A stretch of DNA of 64,000 bases from Streptomyces flavofungini (GTDB lineage Bacteria > Actinomycetota > Actinomycetes > Streptomycetales > Streptomycetaceae), in contig NZ_BMVR01000013.1 in NCBI RefSeq assembly GCF_014650815.1, forward strand, positions 124,001 to 188,000, read 5' to 3'. Below the pieces are notes generated by a model. That model saw nothing but the letters and a program-made list of their open reading frames with translations, ran no database searches and had not been told where the DNA came from. Below are positions 49,204-57,615 of the stretch, one piece after another (within the stretch, counting starts at the first letter, position 1; each line of letters starts with the position of its first letter). The position numbers were made by a program, and so were the translations under genes.

Positions 49204-50708
49204 TCCGTCACGTTACGACGGGAGTTCAGCAGGCCGCGCGCCACTTTTCGCAGCAGCGGCCACAGCACGATCAGCGCGACGACGGCGTACACGGACACCG
49301 AGAACGGCGTGTCCACGAGGCCGCTCACGCTGCCGTCGCTGATCTGCAGGGCGCGGCGGAGCTGTTGCTCGGCGTTGGGGCCGAGGATGACGCCGATGAC
49401 GGCGGGCAGGACGGGCAGTCCGTAGCGCCGCATGCCGAACCCGATCAGACCGATGATCAGCAGGACGACCAGGTCGAGGGCCTCGCCGCCGACCGCGTAG
49501 GCGCCGACGGCCGCGAAGAACAGGATGCCCGCGTAGAGGTAGGGCCGCGGGATGCGCAGGAGCTTGGCCCACACGGGGGCCAGCGGCAGGTTCAGGGCCA
49601 GGAGCAGCACCATGCCCACGAAGAGGGACGCGATGAGGCCCCACACCAGCTCCGACTCGCGCTCGAAGAGCAGCGGCCCGGGCTGGATGCCGTACTGCTG
49701 GAAGGCGGCCAGCATGACGGCGGCGACGGCGGTCGTGGGCAGGCCGAGCGTCAGCATGGAGACGAGGGTGCCCGCCGCCGACGCCGAGGACGCGGACTCC
49801 GGTCCCGCGACGCCCTCGATGGCGCCCTTGCCCCACTCGTCCTTGTGCTTGGACAGGCGTTTCTCGGTGACGTAGGAGAGGAAGGTGGGGATCTCGGCGC
49901 CGCCCGCGGGGATCGCGCCGAACGGGAAGCCGATGAGGGGGCCGCGCAGCCAGGACTTCCAGGTGCGCTTGACGTCCTGCCTGCCGAGCCAGGGGCGGCC
50001 GACGGGGATCGCCCGGCCGCTGGTGCGGCGCAGGTGGGCCGCGACCCACAGGGCCTCGCCGATCGCGAAGAGCCCGACGGCGACGATCACCACGTCGATG
50101 CCGTCGGCGAGTTGGAGCGAGCCGAAGGTCAGGCGCTGCTGGCCGGTCATCTGGTCGAGGCCGACCAGGCCGAGGGTGAGGCCGATCAAGAGGGACGCCA
50201 GCCCTCGGATGCGGGAGGAGCCGAGGACGGAGGTCACGGCGATGAAGGCCAGGACCATGATGGCGAAGTAGTCGGGGGCGCCGATGTCCACGGCCAGGTC
50301 GGCGACCTTAGGGGCGAGTGCGACCAGGAGGATCGTGCCGATCATGCCGCCCGCGAAGTGGCCGATGGCGGCGGCCGCGAGGGCTTGCGCGCCGCGCCCC
50401 GACTTGGCCATGGGGTTGCCCTCCATGGCGGCCACGACGGCAGCGCTCTCGCCCGGCGTGTTCAGCAGGATCGAGGTCGTCGAACCGCCGAACATCGCGC
50501 CGTAGTAGATGCCCGCGAACATGATGAACGCGCCGGTGGGTTCGAGCCCGTACGTGACGGGGAGCAGCAACGCCACGGCCATGGCGGGGCCGATGCCGGG
50601 CAGCACGCCGATGGCCGTGCCGAGGAACACGCCGACGGCGGCCCACAGGAGGTTGACGGGGGTGAGGGCGGTGCCGAAGCCGTCCATCAGGGAGCTGAAG
50701 GCGTTCAT
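49200..50708 (-). CDS. tctA: TctA, large membrane subunit of a tripartite tricarboxylate transporter
   Basis: A 502-residue permease with about 12 helices. Family signatures are GVLPGIGPAMAVALLLP, GIYYGAMFGGSTTSILLNTPGE and the central repeat FGAIPAGGAEIPTFLSY. With the small subunit TctB and the periplasmic-type binding protein TctC it imports citrate or another carboxylate using an ion gradient. The ATG at 50708 lies just after the TctB stop (one base apart). The downstream acetyltransferase overlaps its end. The complete three-subunit set is present. Confidence 0.95.
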   Translation of the reverse strand: MNAFSSLMDGFGTALTPVNLLWAAVGVFLGTAIGVLPGIGPAMAVALLLPVTYGLEPTGAFIMFAGIYYGAMFGGSTTSILLNTPGESAAVVAAMEGNPMAKSGRGAQALAAAAIGHFAGGMIGTILLVALAPKVADLAVDIGAPDYFAIMVLAFIAVTSVLGSSRIRGLASLLIGLTLGLVGLDQMTGQQRLTFGSLQLADGIDVVIVAVGLFAIGEALWVAAHLRRTSGRAIPVGRPWLGRQDVKRTWKSWLRGPLIGFPFGAIPAGGAEIPTFLSYVTEKRLSKHKDEWGKGAIEGVAGPESASSASAAGTLVSMLTLGLPTTAVAAVMLAAFQQYGIQPGPLLFERESELVWGLIASLFVGMVLLLALNLPLAPVWAKLLRIPRPYLYAGILFFAAVGAYAVGGEALDLVVLLIIGLIGFGMRRYGLPVLPAVIGVILGPNAEQQLRRALQISDGSVSGLVDTPFSVSVYAVVALIVLWPLLRKVARGLLNSRRNVTE

Positions 50709-50709
50709 G

Positions 50710-51321
50710 TCACAGCACTCCCATCAGGGGGCCGCCGGGCAGCGGCACTCCGAGCAGATTGTTGAAGACGGCGTACGTGACCAGGGACAGGCCCGCCGCG
50801 ATGAGCGGGTCGCGGTGGACGGCGCGGCTGCCGAGGGCGTAGGCGGCGCCCCAGAAGAGGAGGGCGCCGGCGACGGGGAAGCCGACGGGTTCGATGAGGA
50901 CGGCGGTGGCGAGGAAGACCCCGGAGAGCAGCAGCACGGTGCGCCAGTCGGCGGGTTCGGACAGGTCGATGTCCTCGCCGCCCTCGGCCTCGCCGCGGCC
51001 GCCGCGCAGCACGTCGACGGCGAGCAGGACGGAGACGACGAGCAGGCCGATGCCGACGGCGATGGGGACGGTGCGCGGGCCGATCGGTCCGCGCTGGGTG
51101 AGGGCGACGTCCATGGTGAGGGCGTCGGTGAGGACGATGACGCCGAGGGCGAGCAGCATGACGCAGACGCCGAGTTCGGAGTGCTCACGCAGCCAGGCGC
51201 GGCGGGTGGGCGGACCGCCGTCGGGGGCGACGGCTTCGGCGGGACCCGTGGGTGCGGCGGGTCCTGTGGGTTCGGCAGGTCCCGTGGGTTCGGCGGGCCC
51301 TGTGGGTTCGGCGGTCGTCAC
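50710..51321 (-). CDS. tctB: TctB, small membrane subunit, with PTGPAE repeats at the N-terminus
   Basis: A 203-residue four-helix subunit (LGVCVMLLALGVIVLTDAL, IAVGIGLLVVSVLLAVDVL, VLLLSGVFLATAVLI, LVTYAVFNNLLGVPLPGGPL). The N-terminal 35 residues are cytoplasmic and contain four copies of a six-residue PTGPAE-like repeat. They are encoded by 18-bp tandem repeats at about 51236-51306, which are not part of the family. The GTG start overlaps the TctC stop (GTGA). The repeats look like a young slippage expansion in a tolerant tail. Confidence 0.92.
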   Translation of the reverse strand: MTTAEPTGPAEPTGPAEPTGPAAPTGPAEAVAPDGGPPTRRAWLREHSELGVCVMLLALGVIVLTDALTMDVALTQRGPIGPRTVPIAVGIGLLVVSVLLAVDVLRGGRGEAEGGEDIDLSEPADWRTVLLLSGVFLATAVLIEPVGFPVAGALLFWGAAYALGSRAVHRDPLIAAGLSLVTYAVFNNLLGVPLPGGPLMGVL

Positions 51322-52331
51322 AGCCCCAGCTCCTTCAGTACGGATACGACGCGCTTGTCCTGCGCCTCCAGGAAGTCGCCGAACCTGTCCCCCGTCAGGA
51401 AGGCGTCGTCCCAGCCGTTCTTCTTCAGGGAGGCGCGCCACTCCTTGGAGTCGTGCAGCTTCCTGATGAGGGCGGTGAGCTTGTCGCGTTCGGCGTCGGA
51501 GAGGCCGGGCGGGGCGACGATGCCGCGCCAGTTGGTGAAGTCCACGTCGTAGCCGGACTCCTTGAGGGTCGGTCCGTCTAGGCCCTTGACCCGCTCGGGT
51601 CCGGTGACGGCGAGCAGCCGCAGCTCGCCGGACTTGATCTGGTCCAGGTACTCGCCCACGCCCGACACGCCGAAGGCGACCTTGCTGCCGAGGATCGAGG
51701 CGAGGAGCTCGCCGCCGCCGTCGAACGGCACGTAGTTGACGTCCTTGGGCGGGATCCCGGCGGCGCGGGCCATCAGCATGGGGGCGATGTGGTCGGGCCC
51801 GCCGGGCGAGGAGCCGCCGCCGACGGGCATCTTCCCGGGCTTCTCCTTCCAGGCGTCGACAAGCTGCCCGATGGTCTTGTACGGGGAGTCCTTCGAGACC
51901 ACGACGACGTCCTGCTCCTCGGTGAGGCGGGCGATCGGGGTGGTGTCGGCGAGGGTCTTGGGGGCGTGGTTGGAGCGGGCGGCGCCCACGACGCCGAGGC
52001 CCATGGACATGGCGAGCTTGCCGTTGCCGTGCTCGCCCACGAGGCGGCTGAGGCCGACGGTGCCGCCCGCGCCGGGCAGGTTGAACACCTCGATGTTGTG
52101 GGTGAGTCCGGCGTCCTCGGCGTTCTTGGCGGCGGTGCGGGCGGTGATGTCGTAGCCGCCGCCGGGGGTGTTGGGGACCATGAGGCGCAGGCCGGGGATC
52201 TTGGTGCCGGTGTCGTCGCCGCTGCCCGTGGTGAGGAGCGGTGGCCCCACGAGGACGAGGAGCGCGGCGCCGAGCAGGGCGAAGGGGGTGCGCAAGCGCA
52301 CGAGTGCCACGTGAGCCACGTGTGCCACCAC
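51318..52331 (-). CDS. tctC: TctC, Bug-type extracytoplasmic carboxylate-binding protein
   Basis: A 337-residue solute-binding protein. The N-terminal hydrophobic stretch (FALLGAALLVLVGPPLL) acts as signal or anchor; there is no clear lipobox Cys. Bug-family blocks are LRLMVPNTPGGGYDITARTAAK, cited as MVPNTPGGGYDITAR, VFNLPGAGGTVGLSRLV, PVGGGSSPGGPDHI and YVPFDGGGELLASILG. It delivers a carboxylate to TctAB. Several in-frame GTGs exist (52331, 52328, 52301) and none has a good ribosome site; 52331 is the longest plausible. The response regulator gene is divergent from it, with a 213-bp shared promoter region. Confidence 0.9.
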   Translation of the reverse strand: MVAHVAHVALVRLRTPFALLGAALLVLVGPPLLTTGSGDDTGTKIPGLRLMVPNTPGGGYDITARTAAKNAEDAGLTHNIEVFNLPGAGGTVGLSRLVGEHGNGKLAMSMGLGVVGAARSNHAPKTLADTTPIARLTEEQDVVVVSKDSPYKTIGQLVDAWKEKPGKMPVGGGSSPGGPDHIAPMLMARAAGIPPKDVNYVPFDGGGELLASILGSKVAFGVSGVGEYLDQIKSGELRLLAVTGPERVKGLDGPTLKESGYDVDFTNWRGIVAPPGLSDAERDKLTALIRKLHDSKEWRASLKKNGWDDAFLTGDRFGDFLEAQDKRVVSVLKELGL

Positions 52332-52544
52332 CTGTTCGGTACGTCGGGGAGTCGAGCGGGACGGGTCGGGCCAGGGCGGGACGGAGGGGGCTCGGGGCGG
52401 GGCTGCGCTGGGGGACGGGCCCGTGGAGCCGGGGGTGCGGCGGGTGTGAGGTGGCCCACATGTTGCCCGCGGGTGAAGAACCTGTCTCTCTTCCGGAATC
52501 AACGGACGTTGTGGTCCTTGTGGTCGCGCTCGTAGCCTGCGCCG

Positions 52545-53240
52545 ATGACAAGGGTGACGAGGGTGCTGGTCGTCGACGATGACTTCATGGTCGCCAAGCT
52601 GCACGGCCGTCATGTGGCGGCGACGGCCGGGTTCGCGGTGGCGGGCGTGGCGCACGCCGGGCAGGAGGCGCTGCGCGTGGCGGAGCGGCTGCGGCCCGAC
52701 CTGATCCTGCTCGACGTGTATCTGCCGGACATGGACGGCATCACGGTGCTGCGGGAGCTGCGGGCGGCGGAGGAGCGGGACCCCGGCCGGGCGCCGGTGG
52801 ACGTCCTGTTCATCACGGCCGCGCGGGACGCGGAGGTGGTCCGGGCCGCGCTGCGCGCCGGTGCCCTGCACTACCTGATCAAGCCCTTCAACCAGGCGGC
52901 CCTGCAGGAGCAGTTGCGGCACGTCGCGGCCCTGCGCGCCCGCCTGGACGGCCTCGCCGAGGCCCGCCAGGAGGACGTCGACCAGATCTTCGGCCCCCGC
53001 CCGCCCGGCTCCCGCGAACTCCCCAAGGGCCTCGCCCCGCACACCGCGGACCTGGTCGAACACACCCTCCGCGCCCACCCCGCCGGCCTCTCCGCCACCG
53101 AATGCGCCGAGGCGGGCTCCCTCTCCCGCGTCAGCGCCCGCCGCTACCTGGAGTACTTCGCGGACACCGGCCGGGCGGAGGTGACCTTGAGGTACGGCGG
53201 GGCGGGGCGGCCGGAGCGGAGGTATCGGTGGGTGGGGTGA
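52545..53240 (+). CDS. CitB/DpiA-type response regulator without an adjacent kinase
   Basis: A 231-residue two-component regulator. The receiver domain has the acidic pocket VVDDDF, phospho-accepting Asp57 in LLDVYLPDMDG, the Thr of FITAARD and the Lys of YLIKPF. The C-terminal HTH (AGLSATECAEAGSLSRVSARRYLEYFADTG, quoted in part: SLSRVSARRYLEYF) is of the DcuR/CitB type that controls carboxylate uptake. It is divergent from tctCBA and probably activates it. The CitA-type sensor kinase normally found next to such regulators is missing; the neighbours are tctC and an LPMO gene. Confidence 0.93.
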   Translation: MTRVTRVLVVDDDFMVAKLHGRHVAATAGFAVAGVAHAGQEALRVAERLRPDLILLDVYLPDMDGITVLRELRAAEERDPGRAPVDVLFITAARDAEVVRAALRAGALHYLIKPFNQAALQEQLRHVAALRARLDGLAEARQEDVDQIFGPRPPGSRELPKGLAPHTADLVEHTLRAHPAGLSATECAEAGSLSRVSARRYLEYFADTGRAEVTLRYGGAGRPERRYRWVG

Positions 53241-53476
53241 GGGGGCGGCGCGGCCGGCGTGGTGCGGGGTCGGCGGGGGCTTCGTGGCGGGTGACCTGAG
53301 GGGAGGCTGAGGGGGTCCTTAACGGGAGCATAAGGATCGCCATCACCCGGTCCCAGCAGGGGATTTCGGGGTGTGCGGGGGCTAGCTTGCTGATCGCCGC
53401 GGGGTTCGCGCCCCGCCCGCCGCGGGGTTCGCGCCCCGTCGCCCCCACCTGTACGCCGCCCTAGGAGAGATCCCCC

Positions 53477-54511
53477 ATGACCGCTGCTCGCAAGGTCGTC
53501 GCCATCGCCATCGCGGGTGTCGCCCCGCTCGCCCTGACCGTGTTCGCCGCGGGGCCCGCCGCCGCGCACGGTTCGATGACGGACCCGGTGAGCCGGGTGG
53601 CCGGGTGCTTCCAGGAAGGCCCGGAGGCGCCCAGGTCGGCGGCGTGCAAGGCGGTCGTGGCGGCCGGGGGGACGCAGGCCCTGTACGACTGGAACGGGGT
53701 GAACATCGCCAACGCGGCGGGCGAGTCGAAGGAGATCATCCCGGACGGGAAGCTGTGCAGCGCCGGGAACGACAAGTTCAAGGGCCTCGACCTGCCGCGC
53801 GCCGACTGGCCCGCGTCCAAGCTGGCCGCCGGTGCCCACACCTTCCGCTACAAGGCGACCGCCCCGCACCGCGGTTCCTTCGAGCTGTACGTCACCAAGG
53901 ACTCGTACAACCCGAGGAAGCCGCTGAAGTGGTCGGACCTGGAGGCGAAGCCCTTTGCGAAGGTGACCGACCCGAAGCTGGTGAACGGCGAGTACGTGTT
54001 CAGCGGCAAGGTCCCGGCCAAGACCGGGCGGCACCTCGTCTACTCGATCTGGCAGCGCTCCGACTCCCCCGAGGCGTTCTACACCTGCTCCGACGTGGTG
54101 TTCGGCAAGGGCAGCGGCGGCGCGGCCGCCGGTGCCGCGCCCTCCGCGCCCTCGGAGAAGGAGATAGCGGACGGCGCGGACAAGTCCTCCGTCGAGCACC
54201 GCGGCCATGGCGACAACGACGCGAAGACCGGCGCCAAGGTCACCGAGGCCGAGCCCGCCGGGGACTCCGGCAAGGACAGCGGCGATGCCGCGGCGGCCGC
54301 GCCCGGCGGCTCCGGCTCCGGGAACCAGCCCGAGGTGAAGGGCGCCGCGGGCGAGCCCGTCGCCGCCGACGAGAACCTCGCCGAGACCGGCGGCGACAGC
54401 ACCACCCCGTACCTCGCGATCGGCGGCGCCGCGGTGCTCGCGGCCGGCGCGGCCACGATGTTCGCGACGACCCGCCGCCGCGCGGCCGCCGGCGGCCGGC
54501 AAGGCCGCTGA
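53477..54511 (+). CDS. AA10 lytic polysaccharide monooxygenase with sortase anchoring signal
   Basis: A 344-residue precursor. The signal peptide (1-30) ends AAA before His31, which becomes the N-terminal histidine of the copper brace. The second ligand is probably His131 in KATAPHRGSFELYVTKD. WQRSDSPEAFYTCSDVVF near 190-210 is a typical AA10 end. Next is an Ala/Gly/Asp-rich spacer of about 110 residues. LAETG then precedes a hydrophobic segment (YLAIGGAAVLAAGAATMFA) and a basic tail, the layout of a class E sortase substrate. It probably oxidises chitin or cellulose while attached to the cell wall. ATG 53477 follows GGAGA. Confidence 0.92.
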   Translation: MTAARKVVAIAIAGVAPLALTVFAAGPAAAHGSMTDPVSRVAGCFQEGPEAPRSAACKAVVAAGGTQALYDWNGVNIANAAGESKEIIPDGKLCSAGNDKFKGLDLPRADWPASKLAAGAHTFRYKATAPHRGSFELYVTKDSYNPRKPLKWSDLEAKPFAKVTDPKLVNGEYVFSGKVPAKTGRHLVYSIWQRSDSPEAFYTCSDVVFGKGSGGAAAGAAPSAPSEKEIADGADKSSVEHRGHGDNDAKTGAKVTEAEPAGDSGKDSGDAAAAAPGGSGSGNQPEVKGAAGEPVAADENLAETGGDSTTPYLAIGGAAVLAAGAATMFATTRRRAAAGGRQGR

Positions 54512-54560
54512 CCGAGTCCTCCCGGCCGCGTGTGAGTCGTCCGCGGCCAGGGAGAGGTGC

Positions 54561-54598
54561 GGGCCGCCGCCACCCCGGACGCGGGGCGGCGGCGGCCC
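54561..54598. terminator. 11-bp GC-rich hairpin between LPMO and lipase
   Basis: GGGCCGCCGCC (54561-54571) pairs perfectly with GGCGGCGGCCC (54588-54598) around a 16-nt loop. It sits in the 121-bp gap between the convergent LPMO and lipase genes and probably ends both transcripts. Confidence 0.65.
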
Positions 54599-54632
54599 TG
54601 CGCGCGCCATGAAGAACGACGACCGACTACGC

Positions 54633-55508
54633 CTACGACAGGCAGGTCGTCGGCGTCGCGTGCGCCGGGTCGAGCGCGTTCGCCACCTCGTGGTGGGCGA
54701 CCCGGTCCAGGATGCCCACCGCCACGTGCTCGGAGAGGTCCACCGGGCAGAGGTCCTGCACGACGACGTTGCGCACGTCGGGTCCGGTCAGGAACTGCGA
54801 GCGGTACGGCGTGACGACCTCGTCGTACTTGGTGGCGATCACGGTGTAGCGCACGCCGGGCACGGTGTCACCGCCCGCGTTCAGCTTGGTGAGGAACGTC
54901 GACCCGGCGATCTGGTCGGCGAGTCCGGGCGTTGCCGCCGACAACAGGTCCTGCACGCCCGGGAAGTAGGGCAGCAGCCTGGTCAGGCCGAGCAGGGTCG
55001 TGCCGTGGTTGTCGGGGCCGAGACCGATCAGGGCGTTCACCTTCTCGGCGCCGCCGAGGAACTTCAGGTAGTAGCGGGGCATCATGCCGCCCTGCGAGTG
55101 CCCGACGATGTCGACCTCCTTGGCGCCCGTCGCCTTGAGCACCTTGTCGACGTAACCGTCGAGCTGTTCGGCCGACTTGTCGATCGGGCCGAGCCCGTGG
55201 AAGAACGGCACGTTCGGCAGCTGGCCGTAGTCCAGCGAGAAGACGCAGTAGCCGCGGTTGACCAAGTAGGGCGCGAGGACGAGCCAGTTGTCCACGGAGT
55301 TGCCGAAGGTGCCGTGGGCGAGGACGACCGGGCGGGGGTGGGCGGCGGACGGTGTGCAGCCGTAGTCGTTCCAGCCGCTCGACACGGCAGCGGCGGAGGT
55401 ACGGGAGGCGGGGGCTTCGGCGGCCGTGGCGGTGGGGGTGAGGGTGGCGGCGCCCGCGACGATCAGGGCGGCGGTGAGCGCGCGCAGCGCTCGTCTCCAG
55501 GGCAGCAT
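54633..55508 (-). CDS. Secreted alpha/beta-hydrolase lipase
   Basis: A 291-residue secreted lipase of the LipA/EstA family. The signal peptide ends near residue 30 (TATAA). The oxyanion region is VVLAHGTFGNSVDNW. The nucleophile is Ser138 in VGHSQGG. The acid is in ATKYDEVVTPY and the His in DLSEHV. Four cysteines suit disulfide bonding outside the cell. It probably hydrolyses triacylglycerols or esters of medium acyl chains. ATG 55508 follows AAGGAG. It is monocistronic and ends at the hairpin shared with the LPMO gene. Confidence 0.95.
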   Translation of the reverse strand: MLPWRRALRALTAALIVAGAATLTPTATAAEAPASRTSAAAVSSGWNDYGCTPSAAHPRPVVLAHGTFGNSVDNWLVLAPYLVNRGYCVFSLDYGQLPNVPFFHGLGPIDKSAEQLDGYVDKVLKATGAKEVDIVGHSQGGMMPRYYLKFLGGAEKVNALIGLGPDNHGTTLLGLTRLLPYFPGVQDLLSAATPGLADQIAGSTFLTKLNAGGDTVPGVRYTVIATKYDEVVTPYRSQFLTGPDVRNVVVQDLCPVDLSEHVAVGILDRVAHHEVANALDPAHATPTTCLS

Positions 55509-55655
55509 CGGGTGATCTCCTTGCGACTCAAGGCAGTGCGAGGACTGGGTAACGATCGCCCTGTGACCCGGGACACGAGATTGACGTGGTCACGCTAAAT
55601 TACGAGCCGGTAGTGCAAGTGTGAAGTTACGCGCGGGTAAAAAATCCAGCGCCGC

Positions 55656-56333
55656 TCACGCGTCCGCCACCCGCAGCCCGTTCAGCTCCGCCAGCGCCGG
55701 CGCCAGCTCCATCAGCTGCAGCACGCTGATCGTCGCCCCGCGCAGCGCGTCGAGGCCGGAGGCGATGCCGAGGGCCGCCGCCCCGCTCAGGTCGGCCCGG
55801 TCCACGGTGACGTTGTCGAAGCGGACGCGCTCCAGCGTCGTACCGGGAAAGACGACCCCCTTGAGGCGCGCGCCGCCGAAGTCGACGTCGCGCAGCAGGC
55901 AGTCCACGAAGGTGACATCGCGCAGCTCGGCCGCGCGCAGGTTGACCGAGTCGAACTTGCAGCGGTGGAACACCATCCGACGCAGGCGCGCGCCGTACAG
56001 CTCGACCCCGGCGAGCAGCCCCGCGCCCGACTCGCAGTCCGTCCACTGGGTCTCGGCCAGGTCGGCGCCGACCCAGCGGGTCTGGTGGGTCCAGACGTCG
56101 GTGAAGCGGGCCCGGCGGTAGCGCCCACCCTCGACGGCCACGGAGGAGAGGGCGCACTCCAGGAAGGTGGTGCCGCCGCCGTCCAGATCGACGAAGTCGT
56201 CCCCGTCGAAGTGCACGGACTCGTGGTCGCCCTCGCGCCCCAGCTCCCCCGCGAACACGTCGAGCCGGTGGGCGTACGGGAGGTCGGCGAGGTCACGGGG
56301 GGCAGGGGTGGCGGGGCGCGGGGTCGCGGGCAT
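55656..56333 (-). CDS. Pentapeptide-repeat protein
   Basis: A 225-residue protein. Residues about 60-210 follow the A(D/N)LXX-type pattern of a right-handed quadrilateral beta helix (CALSSVAVEGGRYRRARFTD, NLRAAELRDVTFVDCLLRDV, VDFGGARLKGVVFPGTTLERV shortened here to its core DFGGARLKGVVF). Some family members mimic DNA and protect gyrase (Qnr/MfpA), but most have unknown roles. No signal peptide was seen. ATG 56333 follows GGAGAGG at 7 nt. It is monocistronic. Confidence 0.87.
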   Translation of the reverse strand: MPATPRPATPAPRDLADLPYAHRLDVFAGELGREGDHESVHFDGDDFVDLDGGGTTFLECALSSVAVEGGRYRRARFTDVWTHQTRWVGADLAETQWTDCESGAGLLAGVELYGARLRRMVFHRCKFDSVNLRAAELRDVTFVDCLLRDVDFGGARLKGVVFPGTTLERVRFDNVTVDRADLSGAAALGIASGLDALRGATISVLQLMELAPALAELNGLRVADA

Positions 56334-56646
56334 GGCGAGTCCTCTCCGAGGGGGAGATGCGGGGGCGGGATGCCGTCGTTGTATCGCGCCCGGGCGGGGG
56401 CGGCCCAATCGGGCGGCGCCGGACGCCCGCCGCCGACGCCCGAGCCATCGCGGCGGGACGCCTTCGAGGAGCCGCAGAGAATCGCCATAAAACCCCCATT
56501 CAGGATGTGATCTGCGTCACCAAAGGCGACCCGTCCAAGGCCGCACCACCCCAACTCACTTCAGAACAAGGTGAGTTGAGGCCACAGCGACGCTCCCGCC
56601 CGACCCCGCCCCGGTTCCCTCAAACCGATCCTGCGCTCCCCGCGCC
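56334..56646. other. 313-bp gap with a terminator-like hairpin, otherwise nothing seen
   Basis: The gap lies between the pentapeptide-repeat gene and the end of the polymerase genes. CAACTCAC (56552-56559) and GTGAGTTG (56571-56578) form a perfect 8-bp stem with an 11-nt loop. It is downstream of imuB-like and probably terminates the dnaE2 operon. The rest should carry the pentapeptide gene promoter; none was identified. Confidence 0.45.
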
Positions 56647-57615
56647 CTACGCCGCCAACGCCCCCGGCACGATCGCCCCCGGCCCGAACTTCGCCCGGGC
56701 CCGGTCGGCCACCGCCTCGATGCGGCGGGCCCGCTCGTCCAGGGGGTCGAAGGTGAGCTGGTAGGAGGCCTGCTCGGCGGGGTCGAGGCCCTCGGCGCGC
56801 AGGGTGATCGCCCGGACCCGGGCGCGCTGGAGGCCGAGCGCCTCGTACATGCCGTACGCCGCCTTCGTCAGCGCCGCCGAGTGCGCGGTCGGCTCCTTCA
56901 GGGACCGGCTGCGGGTGGTCGCGGAGCGGTCGGCGTAGCGGACGGTGAGGGTCAGGGTGCGGCAGACCTTGTCGAGGGCGCGCAGCCGGGTGCCCAGTTC
57001 CTCGGCGGCCGAGAGCAGTGCGCGGCGATGCCGGTCGGGGTCCAGCTCGTCGTGGGGGAAGGCGCGTTCGGTGGCCAGGGAGCGGGAGACGGCGTTCGGG
57101 ACCACCCGGCCGCGGTCGACGCCGTTCGCCTTCTCGTGCAGCTCGCGGCCCGCCTTCGTGCCGACCAGGCGCTGGAGCGTGGACAGGGGCGCGGCGGCGA
57201 CCCGGCCGAGGGTGTCGAGGCCGTACTCGCACAGGGTGCGGGCGGTCCTGGAGCCGACGCCGGGGAGCGCGGCGACGGGCTGGTCGGCGAGGAACTCCGC
57301 CGCGGCGTCCCCGGGCACCGCGCGGGTCACCCCGGGCCGGGCCTCGCGCAGCGCCATGCGGGCGAGCATCGGCCCCGGGCCCGCGCCGATCACGCAGTCG
57401 ACGCCGTACCGGGCGAGGGCCCGGACCCGGATCACCGGCGCGAGGTCGGCGGCGCCGCGCCCGAAGTACCGCTCGGCGCCCCGCAGATCGGCGAGGGCGC
57501 CGTCCGGTGGCAGCGCCTCGACGACCGGGGTGAACTCCTCCAGGAGCCCGAGCAGCCCCGGCAGGGCCGCCTCGTACATCGGCGGCAGCTGGAAACGTAC
57601 GCAGAGGATGGTCAT
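56647..57615 (-). CDS. ImuB-like Y-family polymerase homologue lacking catalytic acids
   Basis: A 322-residue Y-family protein. The thumb/HhH region is clear (LADQPVAALPGVGSRTARTLCEYG...LGRVAAAPLSTLQRLVG), as is the little-finger region (ELGTRLRALDKVCRTLTLTVRYAD). The N-terminal catalytic motif of active enzymes (hhHhDMDAFF) is replaced by MTILCVRFQLP. The SIDE motif is replaced by PPDGALADLRGAERYFG, so the metal-binding acids are missing, as in ImuB. ImuB serves as an adaptor for DnaE2 at the clamp. The ATG overlaps the dnaE2 stop (ATGA). It is shorter than mycobacterial ImuB and no ImuA gene is present. Confidence 0.87.
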   Translation of the reverse strand: MTILCVRFQLPPMYEAALPGLLGLLEEFTPVVEALPPDGALADLRGAERYFGRGAADLAPVIRVRALARYGVDCVIGAGPGPMLARMALREARPGVTRAVPGDAAAEFLADQPVAALPGVGSRTARTLCEYGLDTLGRVAAAPLSTLQRLVGTKAGRELHEKANGVDRGRVVPNAVSRSLATERAFPHDELDPDRHRRALLSAAEELGTRLRALDKVCRTLTLTVRYADRSATTRSRSLKEPTAHSAALTKAAYGMYEALGLQRARVRAITLRAEGLDPAEQASYQLTFDPLDERARRIEAVADRARAKFGPGAIVPGALAA

